Below are positions 36,601 to 45,302 of a stretch of 64,000 bases of DNA, piece by piece (positions within the stretch are counted from its first letter, which is position 1; every line of letters begins with the position of its first letter). The position numbers and the translations under genes are program-made. The DNA comes from Acanthaster planci. Its lineage: Eukaryota > Echinodermata > Asteroidea > Valvatida > Acanthasteridae. The stretch spans positions 78,339-142,338 of the forward strand of contig NW_019091496.1 of the NCBI RefSeq assembly GCF_001949145.1, written 5' to 3'. The notes under the pieces are model-generated. The model did no database searches, was not told where the DNA came from, and saw only the letters and a list, made by a program, of their open reading frames with translations.

Positions 36601-39600
36601 ATGAAAAGAAAACCTCATTTTGTATTTAAATCACTTGATCATCAGCTGTTAGTAAATGAACTTTAAAAAATAATTTTAAACATTTACACGTGTATTTTGG
36701 CTTTGAAAAAGTCATTAACAAGCCTAAGCCTATTGGTATACCACGAGCAGACACTGTTTGGTTACTTACTCAAGCTAAGACTGACTTTAGAAAAAGGAAG
36801 AAAGTGAGATATGAGGCCGTTTGGTTGAGAAAAAACATCGTCAAAGGAGTACCCACAGGAAAAGGAGTGTAGAATATGTCCTTTTAACACCAAGGAAACG
36901 CCAACCCCTTAATACTGACCCAAAGGAATACAAACTTGCCTCCAAAACTCCTGCAGGGTCGCTAAAATAAACGCTTCGACCCGACTTTCCCTCGTTATCA
37001 TTTTGTATATGTGTGTTGATTCTACTCACATAACCAGACGCCGTTATCCTATCCTTGTAGATACTCAGGGGGATGTTCTCCGTTGAGATGTACCCCTTAA
37101 TTGCCTTGTACATCTCCTCTGGAGAGCAGGAAACGCTATCATCTGGCTCCTCCCACCATTTATCCTGGTACCCGCCAGGAAGGAACCAGGCGTAGTGTTT
37201 ACCATAGAGCTTCTCGCGGTATGCCTTTGGGTACCATGAACAAAGTAAACTCCATGTTTAAACCACGGGCAAGTTAAGACAAAGACCGAATATGTTGAGA
37301 TTGACATTGTTAAGTGCATATGTCTGGAGGGGGTCTTAGACGGTTTATGTTCGTACTTAAAATAGCATGCAGTACTTGTAAAAAATTCTCTAATGGTGTC
37401 CCACACAGAAAATGGTGTTGCTCAACCATATGGCATTATGATCAGAGTTTGCTGCAGTAGTTACAATCTGCTTCTCCTCACTCTTTGGCTAAGTTTGACC
37501 ACCAATGATGGTCTGCTGCCAGGCACAGGGGCATATATGGGAAAAAATGCCTGAACGCCCTCCTGCCAGGTACATGAGAAACTGATGTCATTTGATACCA
37601 ACTACCCATTTGGATTTAAAAGAAATGCTTGACTTTAAATAACTTTTTGCTACAGTGGAAAGAAGCTGCAATAATTACGTGGCAAAATACACGTCTGGCC
37701 ATGTTCTCGTAGAAGTTGCCAAAGATGATCCACGCTCCCTTGCTCTGAAATTTCAAAGTATAAACATACCTGTTAACCCATTGAAATAGATGCTAAGGCA
37801 AAGTTGTAAGTGTGATAACCTGCTCCATATTATATCGAACAGTGTCAAATTATAAGTGAAAGGATTTTACAGAAATGAATCCGAAGAGATATCAAGGCGG
37901 AAACAGGTTGCATATGCATCCAGCATGGATCAATCTATGTATGGTTCCTTTTCACTTATTCTAACTTGCTAAGATTCTATGAAACTTATTTCATTTGAAA
38001 CTTGGAACGTTATTCCCCTGGAAAATAAACTGACACAGTTAATGTGTAGGAAAGAAAAGCTATCCATGGCATAATCATAAAGACGTCGACCTCTAAACCT
38101 GTATTTTATGCTACCAACCTTAAGATTTTTGACTTGTTCTTCTGGGTCCACAGTGAAACTCTCGGATGTTATCAGATCAATTCCGTTGTTAGCTAGTAAA
38201 GCACTGAAGTCGTTGATTGACTTGGAAAATGACAAAAGACGAAAGATTGTAAAAAGATGAAGTAGCAAACGTGTTGCCATCAGACAGACATATCGGTATT
38301 TCAATTTGATTTTTTCTGTGGAGGCAAACAAGAATTTTAAACTTGTTTGGGTATATAATTTGAATCAAGTCACTCAAGCTGGAGGCAAAAATTTGCTTAA
38401 CTAAAGGCGGAGGCTTAGAGGTATGTTCCACATACTGTTGAAAACACTTCTTGATTTTCATGGAGGGTGGCCACTCTGGTCCAGTTGAATCGCTTGATCA
38501 TTGCCAAGCGAGCATTGTTGTACTGGGAATCGGCAGCATTGGTTCGGAAGAAAGTCTTGTACTGGCTGCGCACAGAGAGTGCAGGACTAGATGCGGAATA
38601 TGATACCTGGAGAAAGATCACCCAAAACGCCAGTTACACAGTCACTGCTTATCCATTGCACCTGTGTTTGGATTTGAGCTCAAGTGGCGTAGCCCCCACA
38701 AATTCCTGGTGCCTCCCCCACTGAAAAAAACCAACTAACAAATGATTGGATATTGAACAAGGCTAACAAAAACTGGCCCCCAAAAAAACACACCACTGAA
38801 AGCTGGTGCCCCCCCATAAGATGCTGGTGCCCCCACTAGTAAAATCCTAGCTATGCCACTGTTGAACTCTGCCTTCACAAGCAGCTATTAGTTACAAACA
38901 AAGGAACCAACATCCTTTAAGCTGAACCATTCAAAATCAGCCGGATGACTTAATCTGAGCAAACTAAAACAATTACAACTTGGGCATAGGTACAGTTCTT
39001 TCTCCACGAGACGAATTTTAAGTTAACAAGGTTGGCACAGTGGAAACACTGTAGTGACAGTTGAAATGATCACCATTTCCTACAACTGCAAAGGACAGAA
39101 GAAGAGAATTCAGTGCCACAATGAAGAATTTGCTGGCGACTGCACAAACTGGTCCACAGTCACGTTTTATGCCAGGCAGTGCTTGATATGGCATTGTGTA
39201 AGTTCTATACCCAATGGGGATTCTAACTTCTAACCTCATTTAAACTCACGAGATTGTTTTATAGTTCTAAAGTTACAAATTTGGTTCGACAGACAATATG
39301 AAATTGAGACTGTTATGATTTTCAAATCAAAATGGTTCAAACTATTATACATCACTATTGAGTCTCTGACGATCTATTGAGTTCAATGCTGCAGTTCTAC
39401 CTACCTGGATGATGTTCCAGAGGTCGGCAGCTAAGGAGATGGTCTGTGCTACAGAGGAGCAGCCGGCTCCGAGAAGCATGTGGTACTTGGTGCCAGAGTT
39501 GATATGTTCAAAGAGGGCCTGTGTAGCAATGCCTGCATTACACTACACCAAACCAAGACGAATATAAATTATAACGGTGGATATAAGACATAAGCTCATA

Positions 39601-41495
39601 AAAAAATAAGAAAACAAAATAGTTGGTGGGCCCTAGTCGGTAATTCATTCATAGTTAAGATGAGAGGTGTTGCGAGCCAAACTTTGAAGTAATACCTCCA
39701 TATCAACCAGCCGATTTGATCATACCAGCCTTCGGTTATAAAAAGTGAAGGTTGCGCATAAAAAGCCACACCATTAGCTAGCTGTGTACATGCTGTAAAA
39801 GTCCTGCCGATGTTGACAACGTGCGTTTTACTAATGCCATAGTTTCCCTCTAACGATGTGAATTGAAAAAGTATGACGAAAAACTAATGACTCGTTTGCA
39901 ATAGGATCCTGACCCTGCCGATTAAACTTAAAACAAAAACGTAAAACACAAACCCCCCCAAAAAAGAACAAAAAATCAAACCAGAATAAAACAAGAAACA
40001 AATCAAATCAATGCAGCCTCGCTTATGATAACGAACAAAAAAGAGACCAGCTACCGTTGCAGGAATAAAAACAGATATATTGGAGCTTCACAACAATAAT
40101 TTTGTATAAATCTCGCTTATTAATGCATGTAGCTATGAGAAAGGAAATGGGAGCAGGTATTCTCCTAGCTTGCCCTACAACCCCTTTGAGAAATTCCCCC
40201 TCTCTTTCAATGTTGCTTGTATCCCGGAGAAACTTCCCCGGGATTTAACATTCCAAGTAAACTAAAGACAAAGTAAAGTGACTCTCTGGAAAGCAATTGA
40301 TGTCTACTTGGTGATTGAGACTGAATGCTCAGTCACATAGAAAGAACAGACACATTGTGGAAATAACAAATGGCTACGGCAAAGGAACGGCAAAGCTGAC
40401 AAGGCGGCTTATGTAAAGTTGACATGGATGTGACATGTATAGGCAAATTGCTGATTAATCTCTGCGATAAATTCATCTGCTCACTACATCGGTGTGACAA
40501 GCGGAATGACAAAACCTGCAAACCGAACACGAGCAAAGTCATCAAAAGCAGATTATATACTTTAGGCATTCACTCCCTAGTTGAGAGAGCGGATGCAGAC
40601 CGTACTGAGATGGGACGATGTTGAGTAACTTGTTCCAACTTCTACACACAAGTGTAATAAACACTGATAATAAATCTTTTAAAGAGGTACAGTAAAACCA
40701 CGCTCAGCATACACGTGCATAATTGTGTCGATGCTCACAGTAAAAGTAATCGAGTGCATTAGTTTGAAATAATTATGCAAGCAAATAAATTATGCAAGAG
40801 TTCATGGAGACAAGCTAAAATCTACGTAAATCAGATAGACAGCATAGTGCTATATTAATCAACATAGCGTGACTGAAGTAGGCTTTTATACTAAGATGTA
40901 GCGACAGAAACATTAAGTTTAAGACTCCCGATGGAATGATATGTAGGAAAGTTCTTTTCCCTTTTATTTCAAATGTCACCCTATGTCATAAAGCAAATTA
41001 CCAGGGAGTTTTTCATTTACTTACAAAGCTATCATTCCAGTTCATGGCAAGCTGATAGCCCGGAAGAATATCTGCCTTGTTGTTGATGTGTTCCAGGGCG
41101 AGGTTTGCCGCCAGCAAGGCGCTGCTCCCTCTGTGCAAAATATCCCTGGAGATCGGAAAGAACCCCACGATGTGCAGCGGCCACCTCAAGTCGACATCCT
41201 CCGATAGCGCTGCAGTTGATGAACTACTTGGAGCAGCAGTGGATGCTACCGACCCCGTGGTGAAACCGGGCTGCAGCGTGGTGGTGGTGGTGAACTGGAC
41301 ACCAGACGTCCCTGATGTCATGGTATCCGTGAGTACAGCACTGGTTGAGGGCGGCAGACTCAGGGAGACTGTGGTGATGGTGTCGACTGCTGACTGTGGA
41401 GTCAATGTAACCGAGGAGTTCGGTGTTGGCTGCTGTGCATATGGTGTCGAGGCTCTCAACAAAATCACCACTAGCACACAGTAGTTCTCCATCAT
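30005..41495 (-). CDS. GABA-B-type metabotropic receptor (class C GPCR), complete 18-exon gene, 1047 aa
   Basis: Eighteen exons with consistent phases sum to 3144 coding bases. The order is: signal peptide (about 1-21), Ser/Thr-rich stalk (about 22-97), Venus-flytrap domain (about 100-510), seven helices (about 529-552, 568-588, 605-632, 647-671, 701-726, 740-763, 767-791) and a 255-residue cytoplasmic tail. There is no Cys-rich linker between flytrap and helices, which separates it from glutamate and calcium-sensing receptors. Family marks include GCSSV, SSPALS, FFRT, the VFC-YREKLYGKHY segment, EGVSG, LGLDSSLVGEENF with Cys602 before helix 3 and a partner Cys in loop 2, LAYETREL and FVPK in helix 7. 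GABA-B receptors are obligate heterodimers that signal through Gi/o. Features of subunits 1 and 2 are mixed, so I do not assign a subunit. Confidence 0.93.
30851..30967 (-). CDS. GABA-B-like receptor exon 17 (proximal tail)
   Basis: Acceptor ctttag|ctg, donor gacgag|gtaggc, phase 0, residues 793-831. Highly charged (EIYEEEVDEETKLRHKIDE) and possibly the start of a short coiled coil, in the place where GABA-B subunits carry their dimerisation coiled coil. Confidence 0.88.
31469..31686 (-). CDS. GABA-B-like receptor exon 16 (helices 6 and 7)
   Basis: Acceptor ccatcag|gt, donor ccaaag|gtgaac, residues 720-792. AFLAYETRELKILSLNDTFW is intracellular loop 3 and the entry to helix 6; VLVIFVPK is the family end of helix 7. 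Confidence 0.94.
31761..31829 (+). repeat. tRNA-Thr-like sequence (SINE head or tRNA pseudogene) in receptor intron 15
   Basis: A T-arm-like segment (tgggtccgagtccca, a B-box match) follows an anticodon-loop-like actagta with AGT anticodon and a weak A-box-like ggcccaattgttgaatg. The acceptor stem does not pair, so it is not an intact tRNA. The T-arm and anticodon layout fit a tRNA-derived SINE. Confidence 0.45.
32065..32179 (-). CDS. GABA-B-like receptor exon 15 (loop 2 and helix 5)
   Basis: Acceptor ctttcag|ttg, donor gcttg|gtgagg, exits in phase 1, residues 682-720. VEFCSKGDAVYFIVGLFVFH gives the loop-2 Cys and helix 5. Confidence 0.92.
32526..32648 (-). CDS. GABA-B-like receptor exon 14 (helix 4)
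   Basis: Acceptor ctccatag|gat, donor aatagg|gtgaga, phase 0, residues 641-681. Helix 4 is MLIFFVVDIATLIVWIVAFP, in the family's (L/M)xxDxxxLxxW pattern. Confidence 0.92.
33190..33300 (-). CDS. GABA-B-like receptor exon 13 (helix 3)
   Basis: Acceptor ttcatag|ctg, donor aagccg|gtaggt, phase 0, residues 604-640. GFACAYGVLFAKIYRAHKLL is helix 3 and the start of intracellular loop 2. Confidence 0.92.
33793..33925 (-). CDS. GABA-B-like receptor exon 12 (helix 2)
   Basis: Acceptor gctgcag|g, residues 560-603. It encodes helix 2 and the family LLGLDSSLVGEENFTIMC loop with the Cys that pairs with loop 2. The donor is unusual (tgcaag|gtcttc, little match beyond GT), but no other site keeps frame and family length. 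Confidence 0.88.
34306..34456 (-). CDS. GABA-B-like receptor exon 11 (helix 1)
   Basis: Acceptor ttcttag|gt, donor gagatc|gtacgt, exits in phase 2, residues 509-559. A short APKDETTETN linker leads into the hydrophobic helix VYVAAGFSSVGVTLVLVLAL. Confidence 0.92.
34643..34717 (-). CDS. GABA-B-like receptor exon 10 (end of flytrap)
   Basis: Acceptor cgctcag|ac, donor gcaag|gtaagt, residues 484-509. It ends in EGIEWQG, matching the family's ..WxG/FQG just before helix 1. Confidence 0.88.
34870..34933 (-). CDS. GABA-B-like receptor exon 9 (flytrap)
   Basis: Acceptor atttgcag|gga, donor gaaag|gtaagc, 21 codons plus one base, residues 463-484 (GTVSFTRDGNREGLIEVRQM then K). Confidence 0.88.
35563..35663 (-). 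CDS. GABA-B-like receptor exon 8 (flytrap)
   Basis: Acceptor cctccag|gc, donor gtatcg|gtgagt, residues 429-462. It ends in LQFEGVS, the family FxGVSG segment split by the intron. Confidence 0.9.
35964..36020. repeat. Single end of an agtggc-type MITE in receptor intron 7
   Basis: Starts cagtggcatagccgggggg followed by C runs, like the ends of the elements at 38683 and 51324. No matching second end was found, so it is a truncated or heavily decayed copy. Confidence 0.4.
36315..36456 (-). CDS. GABA-B-like receptor exon 7 (flytrap)
   Basis: Acceptor ttgtccag|act, donor gcttga|gtaatc, exits in phase 1, residues 382-429. It contains YAYDATWTIALTLNKS, the conserved helix beside the ligand cleft. 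Confidence 0.9.
37030..37224 (-). CDS. GABA-B-like receptor exon 6 (flytrap)
   Basis: 65 codons, phase 0, residues 317-381, donor ggttat|gtgagt. The acceptor (cccaaag|gca) has a weak pyrimidine tract. AYREKLYGKHYAWFLPGGYQ is strongly family-like, but Gly334 replaces the Trp of the usual GWY. Confidence 0.9.
37679..37744 (-). CDS. GABA-B-like receptor exon 5 (flytrap lobe 2)
   Basis: Acceptor atttcag|agc, donor gccac|gtaatt, phase 0, only 22 codons, residues 295-316. SKGAWIIFGNFYENMARRV keeps the Tyr306 that aligns with the ligand-contact Tyr of subunit 1. Confidence 0.9.
38119..38220 (-). CDS. GABA-B-like receptor exon 4 (flytrap lobe 2)
   Basis: Acceptor ttccaag|tca, donor cttaag|gttggt, phase 0, 34 codons, residues 261-294 (SINDFSALLANNGIDLI, then ESFTVDPEEQVKNLK). 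Confidence 0.9.
38436..38606 (-). CDS. GABA-B-like receptor exon 3 (flytrap)
   Basis: Acceptor tctccag|gta, donor tcaaca|gtatgt, phase 0, 57 codons, residues 204-260. VSYSASSPALS and KTFFRTNAADS are the conserved lobe-1 strand and following loop; an Asn stands where subunit 1 has a ligand-contact His. Confidence 0.92.
38683..38860. mobile_element. MITE-like insertion in receptor intron 2
   Basis: Inverted ends agtggcgtagc and gctatgccact bound a C-rich, 178-bp segment with internal gctggtgcccccc words. Related ends occur at 51324-51432 and at 35964. No target duplication is visible here. Confidence 0.6.
39405..39542 (-). CDS. GABA-B-like receptor exon 2 (flytrap lobe 1)
   Basis: Phase 0 at both ends (ggtgtag|tgt; atccag|gtaggt), 46 codons, residues 158-203. 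It contains LLGAGCSSVAQTISLAADLW; the Ser after the Cys aligns with a ligand-contact Ser of GABA-B subunit 1. Confidence 0.9.
41025..41495 (-). CDS. GABA-B-like receptor exon 1: signal peptide, Ser/Thr-rich stalk, start of flytrap
   Basis: Tandem ATG (41495/41492), 157 codons, donor agcttt|gtaagt in phase 0. MMENYCVLVVILLRASTPYA is a signal peptide. Residues 22-97 are almost all Ser, Thr, Pro, Val and Ala, as in an O-glycosylated stalk. From about 103 (LHIVGFFPISRDILHRG) the first flytrap strand and helix begin. Confidence 0.9.
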
Positions 41496-41893
41496 TTTTA
41501 CAGCTCGTTTCCGCACTGTGATAGAAAAACGAGATGCCTTTTAACAAATGCCATCTGTTATGAAACTCCCCGAATTCTTCATACTAATTTTTATGTAATG
41601 TCGGTGTTTCAACTGCAGATCATACAGTTTTCAGGACACAGGACATGTGGACCAACCAAAGCTATCAATATTTCTTACTTTCTTTAGTCTCAAAGGAGAT
41701 TTTGAGAGAAGAAACGTGTTGACACCCATTGTTCCTAGCTTTGGTAAAGAGTCTCAGCACAATATCAGCATGCATGTGAAACAAAAACAAAGAACCACCA
41801 AAAGAAAACGTATACACCTACAACAAAAGCAGGATTTATCAATGACAGGAAACATTCCTTTGTAAAAACAGAAAGCTGTATCATTTTATGGAT

Positions 41894-43457
41894 CAAGCAA
41901 ATAGGCCTGTGCCTTTTACCCGGGTACCTGCTCGTCGATATCAAAACCCGGTTCCATTTTTCCGGGCCGGGTACTCGTAAAAACAAACAAAAGAAAGGTG
42001 TAAATAAATTAGGAACAAATATCCATATATAAAATGTCTGTGAAATTTCTTACGAAAGGGCAGACTTCCTGAAAAATCAACGTGCCGCTGAAAACCCGGT
42101 CCCACGGTCATACATAAAACTTCAGTTCAGAGATCGACAGCTACTTTTGTTATCCACTCTGCCTGTTGTACTACAGTCGTTTTCCTAGTTCCAGAAGAGC
42201 GAAAACCCACTAAAATTCACCGGCGATAGGCCACTCACTGCGTGTGATTTCAAATACTTCTTTAGAATGAACAGTCATATAAACCTTTGTATCTAATGTC
42301 TGCTTAATCAAAATGACTTTTAGAGTTTCTGTTTTCTTTGTCAATTGACAGAAAACTGAAAGTTTTTCCCATTACCACGCAAATTTGTTGCGAACTGAGC
42401 TACACAGGTGCAGCAGAAGTGTATGTGATGTAATGGGTTCGTCAACTGTGCAGCGCGGGGAGGGTACCGTCGATAGCTCGCTGTACAGTTGAAAGTCGAG
42501 TCAAATTTTAAGCAATTTCTACTTTTTAATTCATTGGAATTCTTTATTTTCATCTAATTTTCTCAAAATTAAGACATTCTTTATTAGAAAAGTAACATTT
42601 TACAATGGTTCTGGCTGAGAATGGATTTTTCACATGGTTAATGTTTATTTGTGAAGACGTTTTTGTCTTGATCTTAAACCGATCCAGAACTAAGAAAGGT
42701 GTTGTCGTCACTTTTGTCGATCCTTTGAGTCCAAATATAAAAGCTTAGATTTTGAAAAAAAAAACAATTAAGGTATCTCCAAAACTCAAAGTTGACTTCT
42801 GACCATATTTTGCTTGAATTTGAGGATTTTGTAGCTGCAATTTTACCGAAAAATTTTCACGATCTGGAACCAGGAAAATGACTGTAAAAAACCTATATGA
42901 ACAAGAGACCGAAGGAATTTTGTCTTCTGTGATAAGAAGTGATCGACTTTTATTATTAGCTAGTAACCAAAGTACTGAATGTTCCCCATATACCCAAAGA
43001 GTCAGAGAACCAGTTTAGTTTTTGATACCAAGAAATATGCTGTAGTCGTCATTCAAACTTCAGTTTCAAGATTACATTTAAATTAAAGCAGTATGAATTT
43101 CCTCAGTGATTCAGCGAAACTATGGATAAGGAATTGAACAAAAAAGCAGGAAGAATGTTTTCTGTATGTACTAAAGCATTTAAAATCTTTCATGTACCAG
43201 ACAATTAGCAAACTGAAGGAAACAATTTTGTTTGATAAAAAGGTAGGAGAGATTAACTCTGTTATGTCTAAAACACTGTGCTGCTTGCTTCCTATATAGC
43301 CAAAAGAGCCCTGTTTCGGGTACATTGTCCATCAGGGTCGTGTGCAATGCCATTTGTTATTAAGTGATCTCTTTTCCGGGTACCCAGGTACCCGATGTTG
43401 ACAAAAAACGGGTACCTGGTTCCAAAACTACCCGCAATGCACACCCCTACAAGCGAA
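41894..43457. mobile_element. hAT-like non-autonomous DNA transposon with 8-bp target duplication
   Basis: The element spans 41902-43449 between caagcaaa (41894-41901) and caagcgaa (43450-43457), an 8-bp duplication with one mismatch. Its ends are imperfect inverted repeats: taggcctgtgcctttt at the left, and taggggtgtgcattgc reading inward from the right. Both subterminal regions are rich in GGGTACC-type words. No transposase frame remains. The 8-bp duplication and (c/t)AGGGGTGTGCA-like ends point to the hAT superfamily. The interior (42180-42830) is shared with 6842-7370. Confidence 0.72.
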
Positions 43458-45032
43458 GGCCCAAAATATTTTAATATTTCCCCTCACCTATGGCATTTTA
43501 AGTCATTCAAAAGATCTGATTTTACAAGGTTATCGAAGAAGAAGACACCATTGAAGAACCAGTCCTGTCTGTTTTCATCTTGAAATTTTCACCTGAAGGT
43601 TATCAACATTAGAGCTGCTAACTGTTCGCCACAGGAAGAGTTTAATACTATAGTCTTCTTGAATTTATGATGAATTACCGCACGTTGAAATGATTTTTGT
43701 GCATTCAAGAATAGCTGTATGATTGTATGAGTGCATGATTGTCGAAAAAGGACATTTAGGCCTGTGTGAACTGTTCTAATGGGTATAGCTATGTAGTGTA
43801 ACAGAGTTACAACTATAAGATGGCTATATGAGTGCTACCACTACATTAACCCTAACCGCCAAGCATATTGTTTGGCTTACAGTACTCTGTGCTACAAAAT
43901 ACTAAGTAGTAGTCTGAGCCTGAAGGACCTAGCGCTAGAAATTACTACTTCCGGCTAGGTGACTTCCGTTTTTATTGTACAGAGAACAATAAAGCCATGC
44001 ATTCATAGTGCCACACCACTGGATGGTATATTGTCTTTTCTATTGTATTTTTGGCTTCAGAGAGCAATACGGTCATGTCCTCTTACAAGCGGCAGCACTG
44101 ATTACTGCATTTTACTACAAGTAGTAATATGTAGTATTATGTAAGGTTAGGGTTAAGATATGGTGTTTTACAAATCCCACTAGGATAAAGAATCCCTAGT
44201 CACTTGGAAAAAAAATGAGAATGGATGCAACACTAGCGACCATATTTAGGCAGTATTTGAAGCGTACAGTAAAGGGATCTGTCGTAATGCCGAGGACGGA
44301 AAAAATGAAAATCAATGCCACGTTGTGTAAGCATTTACGTGCATGATGGCTACTGCATGTACCGCCGTGCAATTACGCCACATCGCACGCATGTTGATGC
44401 AGCTGTGTTGACATTACAGGTCCGCTTGAAATGGCAACGGGGTTCACTAACTCGACATTCCAGCATTGTGAACAAAAGATAGATGGATATGGTAAAAAAA
44501 AAATACATGAGGTAAAATGTTCCTGTATGATGGGTACAATAAGGAGGTTGCAGCCTTCTGAAATCTGTTCACAAAATTGAATTTCCATACGTAGGCCCAT
44601 ACAACCGTGGAATTCTTTGCAAAGTGGTGGGGGCCTCCTCCACATTTTGGTGAATTCAGAAAGACTTCATCGAAAATCAGGGTAATTTTTTATGATCGTT
44701 CAGCCAACCATGACCATGTGTGAATAAATAACACATCATTGGAAAGAGGGAATCTGTGACTTTAAGGTGCTACTGGTCATTTTGGTGTAAAACTGACACG
44801 ATTTCCACAAAATTCACAATAAATGTTGTTTCTTTTTTTGTTACGCTCTGCAGAAGTATTTGTATCAATGTATCTTTCTTTTCTTATCTTTCAGGATAAA
44901 TAGGCAGTTTTCCTCACAGCTATAATACGGGTGATTTGAAGTGACTGTTTTCCAGCTCTGTGAAATTGTTTTCTGGAGAAACAAAGTCAACCATTTAACA
45001 CCTTTGTCCTTCCAAATAAACACCATATATAA

Positions 45033-45302
45033 CTGAATTTCAGGGAAAATGTTACGTGTTGCAAATGTACGAGACTTCCAATGTCAAGTCTTTGTCAGCA
45101 TCGTGCAGAGTCATTACATTGTGAAAGTCTAGGCTTCTGAGCAATGATTTACCAGCCAGTTATCTGACTGAATTTCAGGGAAAATGTTACGTGTTGCGAA
45201 CGTACGAGACTTCCAATGTCAAGTCTTTGTCAGCATAGTGCAGAGTCATTACATTGTGAAAGTCTAGACTTCTGAGCAATGATTTACCAGCCAGTTAGCT
45301 GA
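45033..45302. repeat. 135-bp direct tandem duplication
   Basis: Two adjacent copies (45033-45167 and 45168-45302), each starting ctgaatttcagggaaaat and ending ccagttakctga. They differ at only a few positions, so the duplication is fairly recent. No coding content. Confidence 0.93.
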
